NCBI GenBank assembly: GCA_033725935.1
Contig: MU867071.1
Location: 362,392-426,391, forward strand
Direction of reading: 5' to 3'
From: Cladorrhinum sp. PSN259
Lineage: Eukaryota; Ascomycota; Sordariomycetes; Sordariales; Podosporaceae
Length of the DNA: 64,000 nt
The position numbers and the translations under genes were made by a program. Below are positions 43,204 to 54,305 of this stretch, piece after piece. The notes below the pieces were generated by a model. That model saw nothing but the letters and a program-made list of their open reading frames with translations. It was not told the origin of the DNA and searched no databases. Each line of letters starts with the position of its first letter. Position 1 is the stretch's first letter.

Positions 43204-44095
43204 TCATCGTCTTAGACTGTCCAATCTTGCCTGAAGGTCATCATCCCCTGGATCGACGCCCCCACCTCCTCCACCAACTGCCTGCGCAACTTTCCTCTCA
43301 GCGACCGCACTGGTCTGCAGCCCTGTCGGTGTTTCGCCCAGCTAAGAGCCGCATTAGTATACTCATTCATAAGTTCTCGGGGCGGTTTAAGGTAATGCAA
43401 CTTACCGCTTGGCTCAAGTCTACACCAATCTCCTCCAAAACTTGCTCAACGATCTCATCCCCTTCCTCTTCAGCACCAACGTCCATAGCATCATCGATAG
43501 CATCATCCATCATCTCCTGTCTCTGCTCCATAACATCGTTCTCGCGCTCGAACTCCATGGCAATACGTTGGAGGGATGGAAGGTTCATAGTACGGTTCAT
43601 GCTCCCGAGAGCTTGTGTAGCACCCTTCATTGCCTGCATCATCTGCTCGTTTGTCCGGTAGGTCTAGAAGGAAAAAGATTAGAGACGCTTTTCCAAACCA
43701 GCTCCAGTGATAAATGGTACTGACCTGAAGACGGAGAGAGATCTTTTGGAGCTGGCTCTTCATGCCGTAAAATTTATCAATATATCTTCTCGTGCGCACC
43801 AGATCCTTGGCCTGAATCTTGCAAGCGCCGATCTGGCCCTTCTGGGCTGTTGCGCGAATCTGTGCCACAAGGGCCTTCTCCTGCTTCTCGAGCTTGACAC
43901 GCTGTTGATCCAATTCTCTAATCGCTTTGTCGAGAAGTCGCTGGTTCTTGCGCAGACGCTCTGCGGGCGTCATGCGCTTTCCGAATGCCCACTCTAAGAT
44001 CTAAGCGCTCCATCATCAGCCTCGGCCCATGTTTGTTTGTTTCGATCGTAGCGGGGCAGTTCACTGCGGCAGCGTGCGATTGTGCTCACATTCAT
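43204..44095 (-). CDS. VPS2: ESCRT-III subunit VPS2 (DID4/CHMP2)
   Basis: Polymerising ESCRT-III subunit for membrane scission at endosomes. Four exons on the complement: 44090-44095 (two codons, Met-Asn), 43725-44000, 43406-43663 and 43204-43341; introns 89, 61 and 64 bp; 225 residues. The first two codons plus ILEWAFGKRMTPAERLRKNQ rebuild the conserved CHMP2 start. A basic helix (KLEKQEKALVAQIRATAQKG) and acidic C-terminal helices follow, and the end is a MIM1-type motif (LQARLDSLRR) that recruits Vps4. Starting at the internal Met of exon 2 would remove a conserved membrane-binding helix, so the tiny exon is preferred. Confidence 0.9.
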
Positions 44096-44637
44096 TTTTC
44101 CGGGGACTGCGATGTCGGTGCTAGGATTGATTCCAGTCTAATTGTTCGGAAAAGAGACCAATCTGGGCAGTTAGGGTGGGCGATGGTGAGTTGATGCAAA
44201 GCTTCGTGGCTGGTGATGGGCTGCGTAATGCAGCTGTCCATCTGACAAAGGCAGTGAACGAACGGGCCTTGTAACAGAGTGCCTAGAACACTTTTGAGCC
44301 ACTGGGGAACACCGCAGCCACATTGCAGTAAACCCCATCTTGGCAGGTCAGACAAACCCGCAGTGACCTCATCTTTGCTGGGACTTGGCTCCGTCTCCCT
44401 CGAGCATCAGCCCGATAAGATAACGGAGAAAGCTAATTATGGGTGGGGGCATAAAAATTTATGGGAACAGTGCGGAAATTTTCCCAAGGTTGTCTCCCAG
44501 GTTTCTCCAATTGAAAAAAAAAGTCAAAACAGGCCATCCGCAGAACCATCCATTCTGCCCAAATGATCACACGGTAGCAACCCGTTACACATCCTGCCCG
44601 AGGCAGACAGGAAGCAGCAGCAGCAACAACAGCAACC
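44096..44637. promoter_or_regulatory. Divergent promoter VPS2 / MRD1
   Basis: About 540 bp. AAAAATTT at 44453-44460 is an exact RRPE core, about 180 bp before the MRD1 ATG; a second A/T core, GGAAATTTTCC, lies at 44474-44484. CAGCAGCAGCAACAACAGC precedes the MRD1 start. RRPE function is inferred from yeasts. Confidence 0.45.
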
Positions 44638-47427
44638 ATGAAGTCGTCAAGAGTTTTCGTCAAGAATCTGCCCCCGTCAATTTCCGAGGCCGAATTCCGC
44701 AAACACTTTTCTGCGCAGGGACGGGATGTCACCGATGTCAAGCTCATCCCACATCGCCGCATCGGCTTCGTTGGTTACAAGTCACCTGAGGATGCCGAAA
44801 AGGCTGTGAAGTACTTCAACAGATCCTTTATTCGGATGTCCAAGATTGCTGTGGACTTCGCCACACCGGTAAGCTTTCATCGCATCACATATCCTAGTGA
44901 GCCACAACTGATCACTTTGCATAAAGATTGCGGAATTCATCCCAAATCCAGCTGTCCAGCACGCCCCGGGCCGCGATGCTGCCAACAACACCAAAACCAC
45001 CAACCTTATCAAGCCTCGTGCTTCCGAGGTAGAACCATCAGAGGATGATGCTAACTCCAAGAAGAGGAAGCGGGATCCTACTGACGAATCTGATCCCAAG
45101 TTCCAGGAGTATCTCGAGGTAATGGGGCACGCCCCCAAGAAGGCCAAGGATCTCCAAGGGCTCGGTGTAATGCAGTCGGCAGTGACTACCACTGCTGTCC
45201 CCGCTGCATTGATGGAGGCTGGAGAGAGTGATGACGAGTATGAGGACATCCCTACTCGCCCTTCGAAACAGCCCGCGCAGCAAGCGGCGCCAGTTCCCAC
45301 CCCAGATCAGGTCCAAGCCGCAGCCATTCCCGCTCCCGCTGAGGCCATCGACCTCCCTGTGCGCCAGCTGCCAGAAGAGTCTGCGTCGGCGGCGCCGCAG
45401 GTGTCCGTCGATGCTACAGATGACGACTGGCTCCGTTCAAGGACGAACCGCCTTCTTGACCTAGTAGATCCCGATGATCTTGCATTCTCTGGTCGCCCTT
45501 CAGCCCCAATTTCCGTCAATGTACCTGCATCCGCCCCACAGGAGCAGCCGCAAGATGTTGTTCCTGATGCCGAGGATGTTGACGAGAAGATGGACGATGT
45601 TTCTGCCCAGGTTAAAGGTCCCGAAGATGTCATCAAGATGATTGAAAAAACGTCGAGGCTTTTCTTGCGGAATCTCAGTTACACTGTTACTGAAGATGAT
45701 GTGCGTGAACATTTCAACAAATATGGCACACTGGACGAGGTAAGCCGACGCCACACTTGTTTCTTTCTTGAGTTTCCACACTTCAGCCTTTCATGATGAA
45801 CCCCTGATAGGGACATCTTATGCTATAAAAGCATATGACGAGAACTTGGGCTCGGTATTTTAGTAGATGCTTCGAGTTTCTGAACAATAGGCTTAAATGC
45901 TGTCAACTTATTCCGGTCTGTCTTTTACCAGATCCTCGCTAACAGCATTTGTAGGTCAACGTTCCGCTGGACAAACGGGGCCAAAGCAAAGGTTTCGCCA
46001 TGATCAGTTATGAGCAGCCAGAAGCGGCACTTGCCGCATTCCAGGAAGATGGCACAACCTTCCAAGGCCGTATCGTACACATCATCCCCGCTACTGCTAA
46101 AAGGGACAACACGCTTGACGAATTTGCAATCTCTAAGCTACCTCTGAAGAAACAGCAGCTGCTCAAGAAAAAAGCCGAAGCCGCGTCCACTTCGTTCAAC
46201 TGGAACTCCCTTTTCATGAGCCAAGATGCTGTCAACACCGCCGTAGCTGAACGCCTGGGTGTAACTAAACACGAGCTTCTGGATCCAACGGATGCGTCTG
46301 CCGCCGTGAAACAGGCAGTAGCCGAGACCACCGTCATCCAGGAAGCCAAGGCTTACTTTGCCGCTCATGGTGTGAACATTGATGCTTTTAAATCGCAACA
46401 GCGTGGTGACACATCGATTCTGGTCAAGAACATCAAGAATGCAACTATTGAAGAATTAAGAACCCTCTTTGAGGAGCATGGCCCAGTTCTTCGAGTGGTG
46501 ATGCCACCTAGTGGTACCATTGCCATTGTTCAATTTGCCCAACCAGCACACTGTAGGGCAGCTTTCACCCGGAAGGCTTACTCAAGGTTCAAGGACTCGG
46601 TCCTATTCCTCGAGAAAGGACCGAAGGGTTTGTTCAAGGACAGTGTGGCAGCCCCTTCAGAAGATCGGCCTGCCGGGGTGTTGAAGCCGTCCGTTGCCGA
46701 CCTCCTGGAACGTGGTGACGAAGATGTTCAGCCTGAGACGGCCTCTCTATTCGTCCGCAACCTCAACTTCTCTACTACTACTGAGGGATTGACAGCTGCA
46801 TTCAAACCCTTGGACGGGTTTGCAAGTGCGCAGGTCAAGACTCGGACCGACGCTAAGAAGCCTGGTCAGGTGCTGAGCATGGGCTTTGGTTTCGTTGCCT
46901 TCAAGACCAAAGAGCAAGCCCAGGCTGCTCAAAAGGTCATGGATGGTCGTGTACTTGATGGACACAAGCTAGTCGTTAAGACATCGCACAAGGGTCTGGA
47001 CGCTGCAGAGGAGCGGAGACGTGAGGATCTGGCCAAGAAGGCAGCTGCACAGCGGACCAAGATTGTCGTTAAGAACCTTCCGTTTGAGGCATCCAAGAAG
47101 GATGTACGGACTCTTTTTAGCACATACGGCAAGTTGGTTTCACTTCGCATCCCCAAGAAGTTCAACAACTCGTCACGCGGTTTTGCCTTTGCCGAATTCT
47201 CAACGGCCAAGGAGGCGCTCAATGCTATTACGGCACTCAAGGATACCCATCTTCTTGGGCGCCGGCTTGTTCTCGATTTTGCTGAGGCAGAGGAGGTCGA
47301 TCCAGAAGAACAGATCAAGGCGATGGAAAAGAAGGTTCGTGGACAAGTCAACAAAGTTGCCATCCAGAAACTCACGGCTGGGAGAGCCAAGGTCAATATC
47401 GGTGATAATGAAGATGATGAGGCATGA
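44638..47427 (+). CDS. MRD1: Multiple RNA-binding domain protein MRD1
   Basis: Large RRM protein of the 90S pre-ribosome, needed for release of U3 and 18S rRNA processing. Exons 44638-44868, 44927-45739 and 45955-47427 give 838 residues. Five RRMs: RRM1 at the start (SRVFVKNLPPSISEAEFRKH), RRM2 interrupted by intron 2 (RLFLRNLSYTVTEDDVREHF, then KGFAMISYEQPEA), RRM3 (SILVKNIKNATIEELRTLF), RRM4 (SLFVRNLNFSTTTEGL) and RRM5 (IVVKNLPFEASKKDVRTLF, SRGFAFAEFSTAKEA). The RRM1-RRM2 linker is acidic. Intron 1 is 58 bp; intron 2 is 215 bp and contains a probable snoRNA. Confidence 0.96.
45785..45893 (+). ncRNA. Probable box C/D snoRNA in MRD1 intron 2
   Basis: Inside the 215-bp intron (45740-45954) are an exact C box ATGATGA (45793-45799), a near C' box ATGACGA (45835-45841) and a D box CTGA (45880-45883). 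A terminal stem AGCCT/AGGCT (45785-45789 with 45889-45893) closes the unit, at 3 and 5 nt from the boxes. A small hairpin TATGC/GCATA (45819-45823 with 45831-45835) lies between a degenerate D' (CTTA, 45817) and C'. Size about 109 nt, sense to the host. The host is itself a pre-rRNA processing factor. Box order, spacing and stem are visible; expression is not. The guide target is discussed in the findings. Confidence 0.7.
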
Positions 47428-49007
47428 GAGATTAATGCAAAATCCATTCTTGTTCTTCATAATTTCCTGTTCACAATCAAGATTCCCCGTCGAGGTGATG
47501 ATGAATATTGTCTCAACGATCTTCCACCCTGGTCTCCCTGTGCAACGAGGTGTGTGCATTCTATTAAGTACCTCCACTTTTCCAACAATTTCTGCAGAAT
47601 GTAGGAGTGGCAGGGCCAGTGAAAAGGCGTGGCTGAGGACCCTGTGCGACGATCATGAGCCTTTGACGTAAGTGGTGTTACCCCGATCGCCCCGCCTTTC
47701 TGGGTGGAGGACCCCTTCTGCAAGAGCTTCCGAACACGGATTTCACCCATGCCACTTGGTCCTGGATCGAGGATCCTCACATGCAGCGCCGTTATCAACG
47801 GGCAAGGTAGGCTTCTGAAAATATTGCAATTTTTTTGGTTTTCATGTTTAAAATCCAGGATGGAATTGTTAATAAATCGATGAATTGGTCAATTAGCTAA
47901 GTGATGAATACGGTTAATGTTGAAGCCTTGTCTATTGAGACATCCACGATGCGCCCGCAAGAAGAGAGACATACATGAAAAAGAGTTACAAAATATTATT
48001 GGTTTTTGAATGAAGCATTGGAGGAGCAAGCGAAAGGAAAGTGCCGATCTCCGCGGGTTTTTTTTCATGTCGTAGGTCCAGTTGGTGGGCCTGGAAGTAA
48101 TGGGTTGTTGAGGACTTGAGACGGCAGTGCTGAATTAGATGGCACCTCATCAGTCATCAGCTTCTACGAGTCTCCGTTGGAGCTTCTTCCTCCCACCACC
48201 TTTCATCTTTCACCTTTCACCATCTAACCTCGATTTACCTAGGAAATATATCTTTGGATTTCTATCTCTAGAAGCTGCCCCCGGGATTCCAGATTGTCAA
48301 AGGCCGGATATATATTTCATTCGGCCTCCACCAACCCCCAACCTGCGGCACATATATTCAACTCTCAATAATCCAATAACCAACAACCAAGAGGAAAAGC
48401 CATCATTGCGCGAGTGTAAAAGTGGGTTGCGTCTTTTAGCTCTAAACTTATCCCCGACAGCGGCAGTCACCAGAGTCACCACCAATTTGCCAGCCAAGAC
48501 GACCGGTCCAGGCAAAACTCTGTTCGTCTCGACTCCTCCCGCTCAGATCCTCGACATATAAAGCTGCTGGGTTCTCCGCTGGGTTCCCCCGCGCAGCAGC
48601 TCAGTCTTTCAGTTGGAGGGCTCCGCCTACATACTCCTCCGCCACCCTCGATCGCTGTTCCTGGCAATTTTTAGGAGTCAACGCCTTTTCTCCCAAAGCC
48701 TGCATTGCATCTCTTTTTCCACTTCACCAACTTCAAGCTGTTGTCGCGCAATTGCATCATCTGCTGCCGCTCGCTCACAAACCGACTGGCCCCGACCCCC
48801 ACCATCTACCCTGTAATCCCGAGAAAGATTTCGGCTCTCCACACCCGAATCCCCGACCGAACGAACCGATTGCCCCGCACCCATCTATTCGGCAGAGCGC
48901 AGCAAACAAGAGAGGTCCACGATCTTTTCAATCTTCTGACAGCGAGCGTAACTACGCAGCGCGCATTCACAAACACAAGTACAGCTTCGGTTCTCGAAGC
49001 TGCCCAA
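47428..49007. other. Long intergenic region MRD1 to NMN adenylyltransferase
   Basis: About 1.58 kb, the longest gene-free stretch. Short frames on both strands (for example minus 47798-47457) have no recognised family. From about 48140 the plus strand is strongly pyrimidine-rich, like a fungal promoter/leader. A TATAAA at 48557-48562 is the best core-promoter candidate for the next gene and would imply a leader of roughly 400 nt. Confidence 0.4.
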
Positions 49008-50065
49008 ATGAGCTCCGCGACTCCTAGCACCAGCCCACGGGGAACACCCGTCGCGGTTTCTGGACCACCTCCCACTTACAGATTCCCCCATGACAAGCTC
49101 AAGAGGCGACAAACACAACCAGGCAAGACACCTTTAGTGCTTGTCGCTTGCGGTTCATTCTCTCGTTAGTTGCTCCGTCTCTCTCAACTCAAGGTTGCAA
49201 CATATTGACATGTGATCCTTCAGCTATCACATTCCTTCACCTTCGCATGTTCGAAATGGCCTCGGACTTTGTTAGATTCAACACTGATTTCGAGGTGTGC
49301 GCCGGATACCTATCACCGGTATGTTTTGTCAACGGGGTAAGAGATGACGAATACGAACTGACTCAGTTTCCAGGTCAGCGACGCATACAAAAAGGTGGGC
49401 CTAGCACCGGGCCATCACAGAGTTGACATGTGCTCCCGGGCGATCGAGCCGTCGCCATGGCTCATGGTCGATCCATTCGAGACGGTGAATTGCAACGAGA
49501 ACGGAGAGCCAGCATACGTCCCCACCGCTAAGGTGCTTCGACACTTTGACCATGAGATCAACACTGTTTTTGGTGGCATCGAAGGGACCGACGGAAAGAT
49601 GCGCAAGGCAAAGATTGCGCTGCTAGCGGGCGCGGACTTGGTTATGTCGATGGGCGAGCCTGGTCTCTGGTCGCCAATCGATCTGGACGTGATCCTGGGA
49701 TCTTACGGCGCATTCATAATTGAGCGTTCCGGTACTGATATTGACGAGGCCCTTTCGACCCTCCGACAATATGAGAATAATATCTGGGTTATCAGTCAGG
49801 TTATCCAGAACGATATCAGCTCTACCAAAGTCCGGTTATTCCTAAAAAAGGACCTCAGTGTTCGGTATCTGATTCCAGATCCTGTTGTGGAGGTATGCCG
49901 AATATGACTCAGGCTTTTATCTGAAAAAAGGCGCTGACAAACATATAGTACATCGACGAGCACGGCCTCTTCCAAGAAGGACCAGCACGCGAAACCAAGG
50001 ACAAGGAGAAAGCCCAATCAGAGAATCCTCCAGAGACGTCAAACTCGAAGACTATCAAGGGTTGA
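49008..50065 (+). CDS. NMA1: Nicotinamide/nicotinate mononucleotide adenylyltransferase
   Basis: Central NAD synthesis enzyme: NMN or NaMN plus ATP gives NAD or NaAD. Four exons: 49008-49164, 49224-49318, 49374-49892 and 49949-50065; 295 residues. The nucleotidyltransferase loop is built across intron 1, VLVACGSFS|PITFLHLRMF, including the conserved Gly-Ser-Phe and His. Also visible are MCSRAIEPSPWLMVDPFE and the second ATP-binding motif ISSTKVRLFLKK near the end. The C-terminus after the last splice is hydrophilic and variable. The frame upstream is open but lacks family similarity, so ATG 49008 is used. Confidence 0.94.
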
Positions 50066-50688
50066 ATGTCTTCTTTTATTCAGATGGTCAGGATGCGAAT
50101 CACGAAGTCCAGCTCTCCACGACACAGCGAAAACATCACTCTTAAAAAAAGCAGCATGCCGAGAGAAGATGGAGAACTAAAGAGGGACCATCACGACAAA
50201 TGATATCAATTGGGTTGTAGAAGTGGTGGGTTTTAATATGATTGTTTGTGTGTGTTTGATTGCGTTGTGCATAAAGCCAAAGCGTTTGACCATGAGAATT
50301 TGAAGCAAAAGACTTGCAGGGCATGGTTTACCATTGAATGGAGCTAAACGACACACAAAGGGTATGACAGGGATACTAGGCGTTTTTATTTTATATATAT
50401 ATACATTTCTTTTTTTCTTTCTTTGGTTGTTCTCTCACACAGATGCATTATATAGAATGCTGGAGGCTATTTGTTTTTATCTTGTGTGCTTCTCAAGAGT
50501 ATCGTCATTCATGAAAGGGGGGTTGGTTAATATTTGGATATAGAGCTGCTACTCGTAGCATGGGGCTTAGAAGAAAGACAGGCGAAGCATAAGGGTGGGA
50601 AATCATAGCATGATGTGAATACTGATCGACATTGATTCATGATGCATATTTTGAAAAATTTCCATCTTTATGTTTATCTTGGCCGGTT
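50066..50688. other. Convergent intergenic region NMNAT/TAN1
   Basis: About 620 bp of 3' flanks with a short TA repeat (near 50391-50403) and T-rich stretches. No gene recognised. Confidence 0.4.
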
Positions 50689-52019
50689 TTATGTATCTGT
50701 TGCAGTTGCATCTTCCGCCCTTGGCTCCTCCTTGTCCTCCTTGGCTCCCTTGCCACCACTCTTTATATTTGCTTGTCCGTAAAGCTCTGTCAGATTATAC
50801 CGCTTGAGCTCATCCCAGTCCCCGTCGACAACACCGATGCCGCATACTGTCTGTATGTCGGAGTTAGAACCTAGGCAGCTTTAAGAGATCGGAGGGTTAT
50901 TTATTCTTACTTGATACACGTCAACCAATATCACCTTGTCAGGCGAGCTTAGGTTGACCTTGTGACGATCATCATTGATCATGCCTGCGATTGTGTTGAT
51001 GACCACGTCCCTCTTCAACTTGCTGTGGTTCCGGATGCTCGGACGGATAGCGAACTGGGATTGGGGTCAGTACCACAGTTTAGGGCGGACATTAAACATG
51101 ACGAGGCACTCACTGTAAAACCCTTCTTCTCCTCAGTCTCTGGTTTCTCATCTTTGGTCTTCGCCTCAGCCGTGGTGGCCTCACCGGCATTAGCATCCTT
51201 TCCACTGTCACCTTCCTCTGCTGCTGCCGGCTTTTCCCGCTTCCCGCTCAGATCAAAGAACGAAGCCAGTGCCTCCCTAGCCACTTCGGCGAGCCCTTGT
51301 TCCGTGGCCTTGCCTGTAACCGTTACGGGCGTAAACCGGTTCACGTAGCGGCACTTCATCTGGCCGGACTCGGCGGATGATTTTGCATCCTCACATATGC
51401 GCCGCACAAATGCCGTGGGTTCAATGGGTGCCTTGGTCTTGACGAACAAAAGACAGTCGACGTTCATCTTGAGAGGCGTCCAGTTATGACCTCCATCGGT
51501 GCCCTTGCGGTTGGCGTTCAAAGCGGCTACCTCCTTCTGGATAGCCGCCTCAATGTCACCGTCATCCTCGTCTTCACTGCCGCCTTCTCCTTCCTTCTTG
51601 GCGACGGCATCGTCGTGCACGCTTTGGATGCCGTACATTTTCTCTCCATACTATACATGATGGGGTACTATTGGTAAGCATTATACTAGTTGTAACTCTT
51701 GATAGGTGGCATCAAAACTAACCTCTGCAAAGAGCAAGGCAACTTCTCGAGCCGCCCTGTTCTCCTGGTGTCTGGCACATGTTACCCAAATGCCGGGCTC
51801 ACCTGGGACGAGGCTTGATTCTTGGTGCTTTGTCGCCTTAGCCTGCTGATGAGGCGTCTGCCATTTCCCTCCGTTTCCTCCAGACTATATTTTTTGGTGA
51901 GAGTCAGCGAATTTGCTTTTTTCATGTAAAAATGTGGATTTGATTCTGCATACCTTCTTCTTCTTAGCCTGCTGCGCGGCGCCGCCGGCTGGTGCACCTT
52001 TTCTCTTTCCGTTTTCCAT
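50689..52019 (-). CDS. TAN1: tRNA acetylation adaptor TAN1 (THUMP domain)
   Basis: Tan1/THUMPD1 presents tRNA-Ser and tRNA-Leu to the acetyltransferase Kre33/NAT10 for ac4C12. Five exons on the complement: 51954-52019, 51723-51884, 51114-51650, 50911-51054 and 50689-50850; introns 69, 72, 59 and 60 bp; 356 residues. Visible: GIWVTCARHQENRAAREVAL near the N-terminus, an acidic insert (SEDEDDGDIEAAIQKEVAAL), CLLFVKTKAPIEPTAFVRRI, CRYVNRFTPVTVTGKATEQG, and the THUMP core SIRNHSKLKRDVVINTIAGM with TVCGIGVVDGDWDELKRYNL. Kre33 itself is not in the window. The exon-rich structure is unusual here. Confidence 0.9.
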
Positions 52020-52370
52020 CTTTGTAGTTCAGAAAACCAAGGATCGAATTTTTGGCGGGAAATCTTGCCTTTTGAATTGATGCGCTGGCGGGCGTAGTCA
52101 AAACTGTGTAAAATAGTCCTGATAGTGGATAGTTGAGTTCGGTAGATAACAATTAAACTCAATACCCAATTGTTTGGGTTTGTTGACTTCCAGGTTGTGT
52201 CCTAAATTGTTGTTGAGAGAATCAAAGTTGGGAAGGTGCACTGCATCTTTTCCAAGTTTATAGTGCTGGTCACGTGATGCCTCCTTTTCGACCCCTTTTT
52301 GATGGCAAACAAGAAGACAGACTTCAAGTGGTATTCTTGATTCAATCAATATGTCCCTGGTTAATTATTC
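52020..52370 (-). promoter_or_regulatory. Intergenic TAN1 promoter and ECD 3' flank
   Basis: About 350 bp between two minus-strand genes, A/T-rich. No element recognised. Confidence 0.35.
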
Positions 52371-54305
52371 TTATAGCTTATCATCATCCGAGTCCTCCTC
52401 ATCCCGTGGTAACTGCATGCCCATCAGTCCAAGCAGATTTCCGGCTGGTCCAGCCATACCAGCCTGACTCTTAAAACTCTCCAGGAGATTCTTGGCGAGG
52501 TTGTAGTCAATATTGACGGCTTCATCACCACTCTCTTCCTCATCTTCTTCCACAGCTTTTGGATTGTCTTTAGATGACTCCCCCTTCTCCTTGATCTTTC
52601 CTGAATCCTTAGGCGGCTTGGGGTCCAAGTTCAACGCCCCGTGCCCTCTCAGCTCTGACTCAAATTGCTCCATCATCTTCTGAATCTCTTCGTGGTCATT
52701 TTCATCATCCTCTTCCTCTTCAGAGCCTTCCTCGACAACTGGCTTGCCCTTACCCTTTCTATCCCCACCATCCGCACCAGCGGGCAAGCCCATCATCTCC
52801 TTCATCATCCTTGCAAACTGTTCCTCATCAAAACTGACCTCTTTATCCTCATCATCATACTCGTCATCGCTATCTCCATCCTCGTCATCATCGTCTTCGT
52901 CCATCTCATCAACATCAGCGCCGTCGACGCCCGCTCCGCTATCGTTCAAGAAGGCCTCAAACCTTTCCACAATCTTCTGCAAATCGGCCTGCGCGGTGGC
53001 ATCGCCAAACTTTGCCGACTTCTTCTTCTCACCTTTCCCGTCCAGCTCTTTCTCAAATTCGGCATAGTCAATATCCATCCATCCGTCGCTATCCTCCCTG
53101 TCCACGCCGACCCACTTCTTGATCTCGTCATCAGTAGGAAGAACACCCTCATCCCCATCCTCTTCCAAGTCTTGCAGTAATATCCCGACTTCCCTAGTTA
53201 CTCTGTTGGAACTTGCATCCGCACCACGTGCGAGAATCTCGAACCCCGTGGTGAGTTTCATGCCAGTTTCCAAGCGGGATAGCCTGTCGAGAGACTCTTT
53301 AGGGTCTGTACCGGGGGTAGATGCTTCTTCTTCAACTTTTGTGAATATGGGTCGCCAGACTGCAGGCGGAGAGAAATATTGTGACCTGAGCTGGGCATAA
53401 AGGACCTTGGTGAAGCGGACCGAAACGGTGACTAGATCGACTGGTGGAAAGACGAGGTTGTCACCAGCGGGCGATACGAGCGGTTTGAGAGAAACAGGAT
53501 CCCGAAGATAAAACGCTTCAGTTGCTGGGGCTATGGCTTTCGGCCGCTCGTGAAGGATGTAAGCCAATTTTCGGGGAACGGTAACTATGGAATGATGGGT
53601 CGAGGCAGTGATCTGGTCTGGATATTTTTCGAGACGGTAGAATGACTCTGCTTCGATGAATGGAGAGTGTAGGAGGGAAGAAGGAGCAGTTTTGATGATT
53701 GATATGGCCGAGGTGAGGGGAAGTGGTTTTGACTTGGTTGCGTCTGTTGCGTTCTGCTCCAAGGGAATAACGAGAAGTTTGCCCTCGTGGATCCAGACCC
53801 TGTTTCCGTCGTTCTCTGGGCTCAGCCATTTGGGGAGAACCTTTGCAGCCTCAATGAGAAAGAATTCGCCATCACTGTCCGAGACGCGGATCCAAAGACT
53901 GGAAAAAGATTTGCTGAGCTCTCTCAGGAGGTAGACGATTAGCCACTCGTCCTCGACATTGTCACCATAATGTGTTGTGCCGTGAAGGTAGGAAAGACCA
54001 GAGCCTAATTGAGGATTGATTAGCTATCTTGGTTTATAATCCAAGGGTTGCAAGGTTATTGTTGGATATATACCCTTTTGTATTTTTGTTTCAAGGCGAA
54101 AGGGCTCTCGCTGCCAAATATAGTCTTTCGCCAGTTCATTCAACTTTTTATCCGCCGCCTTGCGAATTGCTTCTAGACTGGGAAGAGTGCTGTCGGTCTT
54201 GTCTCCTATGACGAAGAGCATATACTCGACGCAGTCGTCTGGTAGACTCATCCGAAATCCATCGAAGCCCTCATCACCAGGACGCAACTCTGCTGCAGTG
54301 TCCAT
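52371..54305 (-). CDS. Ecdysoneless (ECD/SGT1) family protein
   Basis: Homologue of Drosophila Ecdysoneless, human ECD and fission-yeast Sgt1, linked to transcription control and to Prp8/U5 snRNP stability. Exon 1 is 54074-54305, the intron 54005-54073 (69 bp), exon 2 52371-54004; 621 residues. The N-terminal half holds the family core: DDCVEYMLFVIGD, DYIWQREPFRLETKIQKG at the splice, GTTHYGDNVEDEWLIVYLL, ISRxxP-like HSPFIEAESFYRLEKYPDQI. The C-terminal half is acidic with DYAEFEKELDGK and long Asp/Glu runs, as in other members. The R2TP link of ECD to RNA polymerase and snRNP assembly (published for animals) is notable beside URI in this window. Confidence 0.88.

Noticed and set aside
47457..47798. 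113-codon minus-strand open frame after MRD1
   Set aside because: No recognisable domain; it covers MRD1 3' flank and has no support from splice signals or neighbours.
48139..48561. 140-codon open frame upstream of NMN adenylyltransferase
   Set aside because: Composition follows the CT-rich DNA (Pro, Ser, Leu), with no family resemblance; most likely promoter or leader.
52665..53180. 171-codon hydrophobic plus-strand frame
   Set aside because: Antisense shadow of the acidic Asp/Glu-rich half of the ECD protein; Asp/Glu codons read backwards give Ile, Leu, Phe and Val.
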